Part shown: piece by piece, positions 1 to 7,960 of the stretch
Layout of the letters: each line of letters begins with the position of its first letter
Numbering within the stretch: the stretch's first letter is position 1
DNA from: JAKJEP01 sp964580995
GTDB lineage: Bacteria > Planctomycetota > Phycisphaerae > Sedimentisphaerales > SM23-30
Direction of reading: 5' to 3'
Length of the DNA stretch: 26,978 nt
NCBI GenBank assembly: GCA_964580995.1
Contig: CAZOMV010000082.1
Coordinates: 1-26,978 of the forward strand
Program-made: the position numbers and the translations under genes
The notes under the pieces: model-generated
Database searches by the model: none
What the model was told of the DNA's origin: nothing
What the model saw: only the letters and a program-made list of their open reading frames with translations

Positions 1-114
<114 letters not shown>

Positions 115-288
115 GTTATTATTGGTTTTAAGACGGACCGGGGTTCGCCGGGGCAGCTCGGGCAGCGGGCGGACTTTTAGGCCGGGCAGATGCGTTACTA
201 TGAGCGGGCGGTGGGGACGATTCTGAATTTACCGGTTGCGGAAAAATATTTGTATTTTTTGACTTTAGGCCAGGCGGTCAGGGGGTAA
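115..288 (+). pseudogene. Possible tail of an upstream gene, interrupted by TAG
   Basis: One frame reads as plausible protein from about base 115 to a TAA at 286-288, broken once by an in-frame TAG at 178-180. The part after the stop ends with residues LYFLTLGQAVRG and has the look of a natural C-terminus. A single G-to-T change (GAG to TAG) would explain the break, giving ADFEAGQ. The stretch adjoins the poly-G edge, so base-calling error is the simplest explanation. I do not recognise a family. An internal ATG at 190 could start only a 32-residue peptide. Confidence 0.25.
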
Positions 289-293
289 AGTGT

Positions 294-322
294 TTGACAG
301 GCGGCGGGGAAAGGCATATAAA
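294..322 (+). promoter_or_regulatory. Sigma70-type promoter upstream of the GH172 gene
   Basis: TTGACA at 294-299 and TATAAA at 317-322 are separated by 17 bases, the ideal spacing for a housekeeping promoter. Transcription would start near base 329, leaving a leader of about 70 bases before the ATG at 398. A ribosome binding site (AGGAGC, around 387-392) precedes that ATG. Confidence 0.65.
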
Positions 323-397
323 CGGTGTGGATTCCGGCGGGAAGATTCGAGGCGGTATGAGGCAAAAGTGAACCAATTTTAGGAACAGGAGCAGCAA

Positions 398-2500
398 ATG
401 AAGAAGTTGGGTTTGGCGGCAGGTGCGGTATTAGGTTGTGTGGTTATGGCGGCGATGGTATCGGCGGCGGGGCCGATTACGACGGGGACGCTGATTGACG
501 AGATGACGGATATGAAGCTGCTGGCGGAGTATCCGGGGGTGTTTGCCAAGACGGTGCAGTTTTCGTCGTATGACCGCCGCAGCCAGGTGTTTGGGACGGC
601 GCTGTGGTTTGCCAATTCGGACGGGTTCGGCGGGGAGCCGATCCCGAACTTTGAGAAGGTACTGGCGGAGCCGGATGCGGGGGGAGTGGGCGAGTATCTG
701 ATTTGCGATGTGGAAGGGCCGGGGGCGATTGTGCGGGTGTGGACGGCGGCGATATCGGGCACGGTGGCTGTGTATCTGGATGGGGCGGCGGCGCCGGTGT
801 ATGAGGGGGCGGCGGAAGAGTTTTTTCTGTATCCGTACCGGAAGTTTGCGCGGGAGGCGGGGATCGAGAAGGAGGTGTTTACCGGGACGTATCAGCAGAA
901 CAATGTCTGTTATTTTCCCATGCCGTTTGCCGGGCGCTGCCGGGTGGTGTGGAAGGGGAATATTAACGAGATTCATTTTTATCAGATTCAGATTCGGCGA
1001 TATGACAAGGGGGCGGAGGTGAAGACGTTTGCGGCGGGGGATTTGAAGACGTATGAGAAGGAATTGCGGCGGACGGCGGAGATTTTGCGGAATCCGAAGG
1101 AGATGCCGGTGGTTTCGACGTTGAAGGTGCTGGCGATGGAGAAGGAGGTGGCGCCGCAGGCGACGGCGGAATTGCTGAAGCTGGAGGGGCCTTTGGCGAT
1201 TGAGAAGCTGACGCTGCGGGTGAAGGCGGCGGACCGGGATCTGGCGCTGCGGCAGACGGTGCTGCGAATATGTTTTGACGATGATTACTGGGGGCAGGTA
1301 CAGTCGCCGATCGGGGATTTTTTCGGGGCGGGGCCGGGGGTGAATCCGTATGATTCGCTTCCGTTTACGGTGGAGCCGGACGGGATGATGACCTGCCGGT
1401 TTGTGATGCCGTTTGCGCGGTCGTGCCGGATCCTGGCGGAGAACAAGGGGGGGCAGGTAGTGCAGGTGGAGGGGGAGGTTCTGCCAATGGCGTATGCGTG
1501 GGAGGAGGGGCGGTCGATGCATTTTCAGGCGAAGTGGCGGGCGGATCATGAGCTGACGGCCGGTCCGCCGTCGCGGGGCAGTCAGGACATGGTGTATGTG
1601 ACGGCCAGCGGAGCGGGGCGGTATGTAGGTTCGGCGGCGATGCTGCTGAATCCGTGCAATGTGCCGACGGAGGGGGGAAACTGGTGGGGGGAGGGGGACG
1701 AGAAGATATATATTGATGGTGATGCGTTTCCGTCCACGTTTGGGACCGGCAGTGAGGACTATTATAACTATGCGTGGTCGCTGCCGGACATCCTGATTCA
1801 CCCGTATTATGCCCAGCCGCGGAACGACGGGCCGGCCAATCGGGGGTTTGTGGTGAATAACCGGTGGCATATTCTGGATTCGCTGCTGTTTGCGTCCCAT
1901 ATTACGTTTTCGATGGAGCTGGCCTGTCATATGCCGAATGTGACGGGGTTTTCGTATGCGCGGATGAGTTATTTGTATGGGCGGCCGGGGCTGCGGGATG
2001 ACCATCTGCCGATTACGGCGGAGGATGTGCGGGCACTGGTGCTGCCGGCGAACTGGCAGCCGATAGGGAGGGGGGGAAGCGAAGGCGGGGTGTTTTTCCA
2101 GGCGGAGGAGGTGCTGGCGGAGAAGACGGAGGAGGTGAGTTTTGCGGCGGACCGGCTGTGGGCCGGGGAGCGGATCTTGCGGTGGCAGCCGAAGGCGGCG
2201 GATGCGACGCTGGCGTTCGCGGTGGATTTTCCCGAAACGGGAAAATACCGGGTGTGTGCGGTTATGGAGTTGTCGGAGCAATCCGGGAAGGCGGGGATTA
2301 CGCTGGATGACAAGGCGGTCGGTTTTATGGATGAGAAGGGGGGGATCGATTTGTTTGTGCCGTATCGGACTTTGTCGCGGAATTTCTCCTCGGGTGATTT
2401 TGAGGTGGAGAAAGGCAAACATATACTGAAATTTCATAACCGCAGCAGTGCGGCAGACAAGCATATCGGTATTGATTTTATCTGGATCCAGAAGAGGTAG
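398..2500 (+). CDS. Secreted DUF2961 / GH172-family glycoside hydrolase
   Basis: This 700-residue protein has a signal peptide at residues 1 to about 24 (MKK start, hydrophobic core, cleavage near VSAAG). The body matches DUF2961, now glycoside hydrolase family GH172, whose characterised members act on D-fructofuranose or D-arabinofuranose linkages. The diagnostic block lies at residues 429-456: WWGEGDEK followed by PSTFGTGSEDYY. E432 and E453 are 21 residues apart, the spacing I recall for the catalytic glutamates of the bifidobacterial GH172 enzyme. The last 120 or so residues look like an added beta-rich, possibly carbohydrate-binding domain. The gene has its own sigma70-type promoter and AGGAGC ribosome binding site. 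Its codons end in G far more often than those of the flagellar genes, suggesting a different origin or expression class. Its substrate cannot be told from sequence, and it has no evident link to the flagellar genes. Confidence 0.85.
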   Translation: MKKLGLAAGAVLGCVVMAAMVSAAGPITTGTLIDEMTDMKLLAEYPGVFAKTVQFSSYDRRSQVFGTALWFANSDGFGGEPIPNFEKVLAEPDAGGVGEYLICDVEGPGAIVRVWTAAISGTVAVYLDGAAAPVYEGAAEEFFLYPYRKFAREAGIEKEVFTGTYQQNNVCYFPMPFAGRCRVVWKGNINEIHFYQIQIRRYDKGAEVKTFAAGDLKTYEKELRRTAEILRNPKEMPVVSTLKVLAMEKEVAPQATAELLKLEGPLAIEKLTLRVKAADRDLALRQTVLRICFDDDYWGQVQSPIGDFFGAGPGVNPYDSLPFTVEPDGMMTCRFVMPFARSCRILAENKGGQVVQVEGEVLPMAYAWEEGRSMHFQAKWRADHELTAGPPSRGSQDMVYVTASGAGRYVGSAAMLLNPCNVPTEGGNWWGEGDEKIYIDGDAFPSTFGTGSEDYYNYAWSLPDILIHPYYAQPRNDGPANRGFVVNNRWHILDSLLFASHITFSMELACHMPNVTGFSYARMSYLYGRPGLRDDHLPITAEDVRALVLPANWQPIGRGGSEGGVFFQAEEVLAEKTEEVSFAADRLWAGERILRWQPKAADATLAFAVDFPETGKYRVCAVMELSEQSGKAGITLDDKAVGFMDEKGGIDLFVPYRTLSRNFSSGDFEVEKGKHILKFHNRSSAADKHIGIDFIWIQKR

Positions 2501-2509
2501 GGGAAGAGA

Positions 2510-2782
2510 TTAATTTTCCGGATCGTCGGAGACGCGTTCCATGTCGCGGAGGGCCTGGTCAATGCTGGCGATGGCCTGGTTGGCGGCCTTGAGGGCTTTG
2601 CGCATGGCGTTCATGCCTTCCAGCCGCTGGGGGTCATCTCGCTGCGGCTGGGTCATCTGGATGGCTTCTTCCTGGAGGCGCTGGTATTCGGCGGAGAGTT
2701 GATCGCGCAGGGTTTCCGCCTGATTGCGTGCCATCCGAACCGCCGCGATGCTGTTCTGAAATTCCTCGAAATCCTTGGACAT
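2510..2782 (-). CDS. Small coiled-coil protein of unknown function
   Basis: This minus-strand gene encodes about 90 residues, nearly all predictable as charged alpha helix with heptad-like spacing (for example AETLRDQLSAEYQRLQEE), and ends in the acidic tail DDPEN. I do not recognise a family. I chose the ATG at 2780-2782 (protein start MSKDFEEF) because GAGG sits five bases upstream of it; the same frame opens with a TTG at 2801-2803, which would add seven residues. The gene converges on the GH172 gene with only nine bases between the stop codons. It lies 87 bases downstream of the GGDEF gene and has a well-formed promoter in that gap, so it can be transcribed alone. Confidence 0.6.
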   Translation of the reverse strand: MSKDFEEFQNSIAAVRMARNQAETLRDQLSAEYQRLQEEAIQMTQPQRDDPQRLEGMNAMRKALKAANQAIASIDQALRDMERVSDDPEN

Positions 2783-2831
2783 TACATCCTCGTTTCCTGC
2801 CAAGAGGTATCAACCGATTCTTTGACGGTTT

Positions 2832-2860
2832 ATTCTACCCCCAGGGTGAGATTTATGCAA
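2832..2860 (-). promoter_or_regulatory. Sigma70-type promoter for the small coiled-coil gene
   Basis: Read on the minus strand, TTGCAT (complement of 2855-2860) and TAGAAT (complement of 2832-2837) are separated by exactly 17 bases. Transcription would start near 2825, about 43 bases ahead of the ATG at 2782. Confidence 0.55.
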
Positions 2861-2869
2861 GGCGGTTGC

Positions 2870-4387
2870 TTAGACCAAAGAATTTTCCACTACATGAATG
2901 CGGTTTTTGCCTTCGGTTTTGGCTTTGAACATGGCGGCATCGGTGGTATTCATGAAATCCTCGATGGTATAGTAATCGCAGTATTGGCCGACGCCGAGGC
3001 TGATGGAAACGCGGACTTTGGTATTTTCCCCCTGAATGGGTTTCTCGGCAACCATCTCCACCATCCGCTGGGCGACGTTCATGGCGTCGGACAGGCTGGT
3101 ACTGGGCAGAATAATGGCAAATTCGTCGCCGCCATACCGGGCCGCGATATCGGTTTCCCGAATGCAGTGCAGGATGGTTTTGGCGACATGAATCAGGACG
3201 GCGTCCCCGCAGCGGTGGCCGTTTTTGTCATTCGTCGCTTTCAGATTGTCCAGGTCGATCATAATGAGCGAGAGGCTGCTGCCATATCGTTTGGCCCGCA
3301 GGATTTCCTTGTCCAGTTCATTATAGAAGGTATGATGATTGAACAGGCCGGTCATGCTGTCGGTTCGGGCCTGGAGCCGCACTTCCTCGTAGAGCTTGAT
3401 ATTGGACATCGCCGAACCGATGATTTCGCAGAGGAGTTGGACCGGCGGCAGGTCAATATTGGAGGTAAAATGGGGTTCTGATACTTTATCGGCCAGATTG
3501 AGCACGCCCAGGATATTTTCACCGCTGAGCAGGGGGGCAATGATACAGCTTTTCGAGGAATAATTCCGGGAAAAGGTCAGAGCCATATTTTTTCCCTCGT
3601 TGGAATTCAACGTGGGAATGTCTTTAATCAGGAGCAATTCCCTCTTTTTGACAGCCATCGCCATGGGGGAATTGGGCTTCTTTTCGAGTGAAATCTCCCG
3701 GTCGATGGTGAAGGGATGATTATGGCGGAGCAGATACAGGGTTTGATTTTCCGCAGAAAAGGTATAGATGGAGGCGAAGCGGGCGGAAATCAGCTGGGGA
3801 ATCTGCTCGACGCAGACACCGGCGATATGGTCCAGGTCCAGGCAATTAATCTGCCGGGACAGTTGGCTGATTTGATTGATTTTTTCCAGGACTTCTTCCT
3901 GAACCTGCAGGTCGGAATCGATTTGGCTCAATTGTTCCTGCAAATGAGCTACCTGGCGGGTCAAGCTGTGATTTTTTTTGGAAAGATCATGCGATTCGGG
4001 AGTTTCTTCTTTTTTGTCCAATTTAGTAAAGAAATTCAGGAAGAACTCGATTTTTTTCTGTAAAACCTCTTTTTGGCAGGATTTAACAAAGATATCCGAT
4101 ACTTTTTGCTGGAGGCTTTGAGGGATATTTTTCGGGATTTGGGTGTAACTGGATACGACCAGGACTATTTGGGTGTCCGTGGGTAAATGATCCAGGAAGG
4201 TTGGGGTGATTTGGGGGTCGATAAAGTCCGCATCGAGTAGCCAGAGGGTGTTATTCTCCCATGTAAGCCCGGAAAAAGAGGGCGGCGTTATTTTTTTATA
4301 GGAAATTTTTAAGCTTTTAGCGGTACTGGAAAGAGCCTGGCTAAACTTCCTGGAATTACCGGTATAGTATATCTTCATATTCAACAT
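2870..4387 (-). CDS. GAF-GGDEF diguanylate cyclase
   Basis: This 505-residue soluble protein should make cyclic di-GMP from two GTP. Residues 1-120 form an alpha/beta region resembling a degenerate response-regulator receiver. A coiled coil follows at about 138-180, then a GAF sensory domain at about 183-335 and a GGDEF domain at 340-500. The catalytic motif is intact (RYGGDEF, GGDEF at 419-423). An RETD sequence at 410-413 lies five residues upstream, matching the RxxD inhibitory site through which c-di-GMP limits its own synthesis. There is no membrane segment, so the signal is probably cytoplasmic and bound by GAF. The ATG at 4385-4387 lacks a strong ribosome binding site; an ATG three codons later is an alternative. 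The gene is divergent from the merR-like gene. Given its position beside a flagellar cluster, a role in the motile-to-sessile switch is a reasonable inference. Confidence 0.88.
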   Translation of the reverse strand: MLNMKIYYTGNSRKFSQALSSTAKSLKISYKKITPPSFSGLTWENNTLWLLDADFIDPQITPTFLDHLPTDTQIVLVVSSYTQIPKNIPQSLQQKVSDIFVKSCQKEVLQKKIEFFLNFFTKLDKKEETPESHDLSKKNHSLTRQVAHLQEQLSQIDSDLQVQEEVLEKINQISQLSRQINCLDLDHIAGVCVEQIPQLISARFASIYTFSAENQTLYLLRHNHPFTIDREISLEKKPNSPMAMAVKKRELLLIKDIPTLNSNEGKNMALTFSRNYSSKSCIIAPLLSGENILGVLNLADKVSEPHFTSNIDLPPVQLLCEIIGSAMSNIKLYEEVRLQARTDSMTGLFNHHTFYNELDKEILRAKRYGSSLSLIMIDLDNLKATNDKNGHRCGDAVLIHVAKTILHCIRETDIAARYGGDEFAIILPSTSLSDAMNVAQRMVEMVAEKPIQGENTKVRVSISLGVGQYCDYYTIEDFMNTTDAAMFKAKTEGKNRIHVVENSLV

Positions 4388-4414
4388 ATTGGGCTTATGA
4401 TGTTGCAGTGTCTA

Positions 4415-4442
4415 TATATAGTGTCTATTCTTTCCGGTCCAA
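4415..4442 (-). promoter_or_regulatory. Candidate promoter of the GGDEF gene, within direct repeats
   Basis: Read on the minus strand, TTGGAC (complement of 4437-4442) and TATATA (complement of 4415-4420) are 16 bases apart. Transcription would start near 4408, about 20 bases before the ATG. The -10 region lies between two direct copies of GTGTCTAT on the plus strand (4408-4415 and 4421-4428, 13 bases apart), which may bind a regulator. Confidence 0.4.
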
Positions 4443-4531
4443 ATCTGTAAAACTAGTCCTACAATCCATTTATCGGCGTAAAAAACAGGCGAGTATGGGA
4501 AAAAAACATATATTTTTTGGCAGAATAAATT

Positions 4532-4560
4532 TTGACAAAAATTAAATTGTTGTATATTTT
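4532..4560 (+). promoter_or_regulatory. Candidate promoter of the merR-like gene
   Basis: TTGACA at 4532-4537 is a perfect -35 box. Two -10 readings are possible: TATATT at 4553-4558 (15-base spacer, preceded by TG) or TATTTT at 4555-4560 (17-base spacer). Either lies inside the left arm of the inverted repeat at 4552-4578, so a protein bound there would compete with RNA polymerase. Confidence 0.5.
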
Positions 4561-4578
4561 ACATAACGTAAAATATAC
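4552..4578. promoter_or_regulatory. Perfect 11-bp inverted repeat, likely operator
   Basis: GTATATTTTAC at 4552-4562 and GTAAAATATAC at 4568-4578 are exact reverse complements separated by five bases (ATAAC). The element covers the -10 region and probable start of the merR-like gene and lies between two divergent genes. It has no T-run and sits upstream of a gene, so it is more likely a dyad protein-binding site than a terminator. The obvious ligand is the MerR-type protein encoded 45 bases downstream. Confidence 0.55.
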
Positions 4579-4623
4579 TTATCGGTCGTTCGTACCAGGT
4601 ACCATGCAGGAGCAATCAACGGA

Positions 4624-4938
4624 ATGAATGGTTTGGCGCATAAGTTGAAAGTGACCCCGCCGCTGAAGCAGTATCGAATTGGGGAAGTGGCCCGCTTCAG
4701 CGGATTATCCCGTCAGACGGTGCATAACTACACTGTCATGGGTCTGATCAGTGAAGAGCAATGGACCGAGGGCGGCCATCGCCTGTATGACGAATCGGTT
4801 TTTGCGAAATTGGCGCGTATTGAAGATATGAAACAGATTCAAACCTTACGGGAGATCAGATTACTACTGGATCTGGAACAAAATCAGAACAAATCGAAGG
4901 GATCGGACAAGGATTTATTGTGCCCGTCGATGTTATAA
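4624..4938 (+). CDS. Short MerR-family transcriptional regulator
   Basis: This 104-residue protein carries a MerR-type winged helix-turn-helix. The sequence YRIGEVARFSGLSRQTVHNY at about residues 18-37 is the recognition region and EGGHRLYDES the wing. A short helix rich in Leu, Ile and Gln could form the antiparallel dimer coil. There is no C-terminal effector domain and no cysteine cluster, so it is a minimal MerR protein and its signal cannot be guessed. AGGAG at about 4608-4612 precedes the ATG by eleven bases. It is divergent from the GGDEF gene, and a perfect dyad lies over its own promoter, so autoregulation is likely. It is followed after 73 bases by the TPR gene and could be first in that operon. 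Control of flagellar genes is possible but unproven. Confidence 0.8.
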   Translation: MNGLAHKLKVTPPLKQYRIGEVARFSGLSRQTVHNYTVMGLISEEQWTEGGHRLYDESVFAKLARIEDMKQIQTLREIRLLLDLEQNQNKSKGSDKDLLCPSML

Positions 4939-5011
4939 GTGTATTATATATAATATTTTAGAAGCAGTTTTTTGGCCCACAGCCGGTATTGTGGTTTAAG
5001 GCCGTCTATTT

Positions 5012-7453
5012 ATGGATGAATCGCCGCGTTCAAGGATGAACCTTCGCCAGGCATTGGCTAGGCAATGGCAGATACCTCTGTTTGTTGCCGCCATGTCGGC
5101 TTTTGTGGTATTGATCATACAACTGCGCCCGGAGGTTCCCCAAGTCAGTTTTGAACAGCAATATCAGGGATTGATCGCACTTTCGGATCAGGGTCGTTAT
5201 AGTGAGTTTTATTCCGGGGCGGAACTCCTGCGGCAGAAGACAGAGAACGAAGAGCAACTGGCCCAGGTTCACTTTCTGGCCGCTCGTACCCGAGTCAAGG
5301 AACTCAAGCAGCGACATGCCTTCAGCCTGGATGATTATCTTAATCGGTCTGCCGATTCAAATTATGAACGAATTATTGAAGACTACACCCAGTCTCTAGC
5401 CCGCGGCTGCCCGGATCCCAACGGGGTGGAAAGTGCAGAGGTTTTCTATGATTTGGGGCAGGCCTACTGGTGTTTAAATCAACCGGATAAGGCGATTCTA
5501 TGTTATAACCGGGCCATTAAGAATGGGGATAGCTATAATCCATTGGTAAATAAGGGGTTGGTTCAGATTTATCTGGCTTCTCGTCCGGAAAATTATATCC
5601 AGGAAAGCATGAAGCATCTGGAGGTGATTCTGGGGCAGGAGCAAACCAGTCCGGATGACAAGGCCTGGGCCTATACCCGTAAGGCCAATCTTCTGATTCG
5701 GCAGGGGAACGAAGATCAAGCCCTGGATTTGTTAAATGAGATTACAGATACTTACAAAACTTCACAATATAGTGAAGAACTGGAGTTTTTACGCGGCAGT
5801 GCTCTGCGTCATGCCGGACAAAACGATCAGGCGGATTTCATTTTACGCGATTTGTTGGCTCGCATGACTGATCGGGGGGATATTTATGCCCAGGTGGCGT
5901 TGGAGCTGGGCAGGATCAGTTATGAGCAGTATCGCGATCAGGATGCCTGGTATTTTTATGATCTGGTACTCAATACCCAGAGGGGAAAAGAGTGGTATGT
6001 CGCAGCCGTTCTGGGACAGGCGGAATGTGCCGCGATGCAGCAGCGATTTGACGAATCCATCGCACGTTATCAGGAAGCGGTGGACTGGATTAAAAAAAAT
6101 CCGCTGAATCAGGCGGTCGAGAGTGCTCAGATTCAGAAGAGCCTGGCAATTTTGTCCAATAAGCTGGGGATGGAAAAGGAAAATACCCTGGCCTTGCGTT
6201 TTCTGGAAATAGAGCGGCAGATTGCCCCGTCCGATGATCTGGATTCGGTCTATCGTCTGGCGCAGAGACATTATTATACGGGGATGCAAATGCTAGAGCA
6301 GTTGCAGGAGGAAAAGGCTGCCGTCGAAAAGGAGGAACCGTCTGCCAAAGAAGCTCTCTGGTTCGAACAGCAGGCCAATCAGATCAACTCGCATTTCGAA
6401 CAGGCGGCCCAATACTTTTTACAGGTATCCGCTTTGGCGGTCGGGAATGACGAATTGTATGGCCAGTCTCTGGAGTATGCCGCCCTTTGTTATGACAAGG
6501 CGGGCAATACGGACCAGTCGATAGAAACCTGGAAGCGGTTTGTCACAGAACGGGAGGGGCAACCCACCTGGCCGCACGGACTTTTCAATCTGGCCCAGTC
6601 CCTGCAGTCGATCGGAAAATACCAGGAGGCCATTGGTTATTATACGCTGTTGCGGCAAAAACATCCTTTGTCGATTGTTGCCTCCGATGCGGTGATCCCC
6701 CTGTCCAAATGTTATCTAGCCAAGGATCCGCCCGAACAGGAAAAGGCGATGGAATTACTGCTTTCGGTCCTGGACGACCGTGCCCTGACACCCCGGTCGC
6801 TTTACTATCGCAATGCGATGTTCGAGTTGGGCGAACTGTATTATCGAAATCAAGATTATCCTTCCGCGATTCAAATCCTGACCGTTGCGGTGGATCGCTA
6901 TCCGCTGGATGACCGTTTGGGCAAGACCATGTTTATTGTGGGCGATTCCTATAGGAAAAGCGGTTTGAAGCTGGATGAACAATTGCAGAATTTGTCCCAG
7001 GATCCGACGGAGATGCTCAAGAAGGAAAAGACTTCCAATTTGCGCCGGCAAAATCTGGAAGAAGCGAAAAAATATTTTGACCGCTCGATTGAATTTTACA
7101 GCCAAACCCCGGATGGCCGCCGTTCGGAATTAGATCAGTTGTACCTGCGGCACGCCTACTTATACCGGGCAGATTGCCTGTATGATCTGGAATGGTATGA
7201 GGAGGCGGCGGGATTATACGAAAAGGCGGTGTTGCGGTATCAATTGACCAATACCGCCCTGGCGGCATTTGTCCAGATCATCAATTGCCAGATCCGTCTG
7301 GGCAATATCGAACAGGCGCGGATTTCCAATGAGAGAGCCATTTGGCAGTTGCGGAAAATGTCGGATGAGGCAATCGCCTCCGGTCCGGTGCGTTGTTCCC
7401 GCCAACAGTGGGAAGAATGGTTCGACTGGACGGTGAAATCGGGACTCTGGTAA
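5012..7453 (+). CDS. Membrane-anchored TPR-repeat protein
   Basis: This 813-residue protein has a short positively charged N-terminus, one membrane segment at about residues 19-38 (PLFVAAMSAFVVLIIQL), and then almost only helical repeats. Clear TPR units are seen near residues 142 (FYDLGQAYWCLNQPDKAILC), 523 (NLAQSLQSIGKYQEAIGYY), 603 (FELGELYYRNQDYPSAIQIL) and 713 (YRADCLYDLEWYEEAAGLYE). With a single N-terminal anchor the repeats probably face the periplasm, where they could bind proteins or peptidoglycan-associated partners. No enzyme motif is visible. The gene is followed 19 bases later by the FlgN-like gene and then the kinase and regulator genes, so it is very likely co-transcribed with flagellar regulators. 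Its role is unknown. An ATG at residue 9 is an alternative start. Confidence 0.75.
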   Translation: MDESPRSRMNLRQALARQWQIPLFVAAMSAFVVLIIQLRPEVPQVSFEQQYQGLIALSDQGRYSEFYSGAELLRQKTENEEQLAQVHFLAARTRVKELKQRHAFSLDDYLNRSADSNYERIIEDYTQSLARGCPDPNGVESAEVFYDLGQAYWCLNQPDKAILCYNRAIKNGDSYNPLVNKGLVQIYLASRPENYIQESMKHLEVILGQEQTSPDDKAWAYTRKANLLIRQGNEDQALDLLNEITDTYKTSQYSEELEFLRGSALRHAGQNDQADFILRDLLARMTDRGDIYAQVALELGRISYEQYRDQDAWYFYDLVLNTQRGKEWYVAAVLGQAECAAMQQRFDESIARYQEAVDWIKKNPLNQAVESAQIQKSLAILSNKLGMEKENTLALRFLEIERQIAPSDDLDSVYRLAQRHYYTGMQMLEQLQEEKAAVEKEEPSAKEALWFEQQANQINSHFEQAAQYFLQVSALAVGNDELYGQSLEYAALCYDKAGNTDQSIETWKRFVTEREGQPTWPHGLFNLAQSLQSIGKYQEAIGYYTLLRQKHPLSIVASDAVIPLSKCYLAKDPPEQEKAMELLLSVLDDRALTPRSLYYRNAMFELGELYYRNQDYPSAIQILTVAVDRYPLDDRLGKTMFIVGDSYRKSGLKLDEQLQNLSQDPTEMLKKEKTSNLRRQNLEEAKKYFDRSIEFYSQTPDGRRSELDQLYLRHAYLYRADCLYDLEWYEEAAGLYEKAVLRYQLTNTALAAFVQIINCQIRLGNIEQARISNERAIWQLRKMSDEAIASGPVRCSRQQWEEWFDWTVKSGLW

Positions 7454-7472
7454 TTACAGGAAGGAACGAAAA

Positions 7473-7943
7473 ATGACAGTTACCGAAGCAAAAGACATAG
7501 GCAATAAGCTGATTCAGCTTTTGACCCAGCAGAAGTTTTTGTATCGGCAGTTAAAAGAACTATCGCAAAAACAAAGTTCCCTGCTGGACGGAAACGATCC
7601 GGAGATGCTGCTGAAGATCCTGGCGGGCCGGCAGCGTCTGATCGACCGGCTCTCCCTGATCGACCGGGAGCTGCGCCCGATCCGGGCGGATTGGCAGAAA
7701 GTGGCCGCCTCGCTGCCCCTTTCCCAGCGGGAGGAAGCCATGAGCCTGATCGAGAGTGTGCAGGAAATTCTGGGCGAGATCATAGCGCGGGATGAGATCG
7801 ATACCCAAACGCTTCATTCCCAGCAGCAGAAAGTAGCGACCGAGATACACGGGACTGTCACCGGCAAGCGGGTCCATCAGGCCTATGCCCAGGCGACGAT
7901 CGCACCGCCCGCCCGAGGCTATTTTGACGCGACCAGTGAATAA
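7473..7943 (+). CDS. flgN: FlgN-like flagellar export chaperone
   Basis: This 156-residue all-helical protein matches the FlgN pattern. An N-terminal helix carries LIQLLTQQKFLYRQLKELSQ, a second carries LLKILAGRQRLIDRLSLIDR, and a third is amphipathic, followed by a disordered tail. FlgN proteins hold the hook-filament junction proteins FlgK and FlgL unfolded and bring them to the export gate. The position inside a flagellar regulatory operon supports the call; the low sequence conservation of this family is the main reason for caution, and FliT-like or another export chaperone remains possible. AGGAAGG lies just upstream of the ATG. The following kinase gene starts 17 bases after the stop. 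Confidence 0.65.
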   Translation: MTVTEAKDIGNKLIQLLTQQKFLYRQLKELSQKQSSLLDGNDPEMLLKILAGRQRLIDRLSLIDRELRPIRADWQKVAASLPLSQREEAMSLIESVQEILGEIIARDEIDTQTLHSQQQKVATEIHGTVTGKRVHQAYAQATIAPPARGYFDATSE

Positions 7944-7960
7944 CGGAGAGAACCGCCGCG

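Noticed and set aside
431..2464. A 677-codon open frame on the minus strand across the GH172 gene
   Set aside because: Its peptide is dominated by Arg, His, Pro and Leu with no recognisable domain, as expected when the complement of a G-biased gene is read. The plus-strand frame has a signal peptide and family motifs.
4552..4578. The inverted repeat as a HAIR (HspR) operator or a terminator
   Set aside because: It does not resemble CTTGAGT-N7-ACTCAAG, and as a terminator it lacks GC pairs and a T-run and would sit upstream of both genes.
4943..4954. ATTATATATAAT palindrome with an embedded TATAAT after the merR-like gene
   Set aside because: No acceptable -35 box at 16-18 bases upstream. 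Short AT palindromes arise easily in AT-rich gaps. It could still be a weak -10 for the TPR gene.
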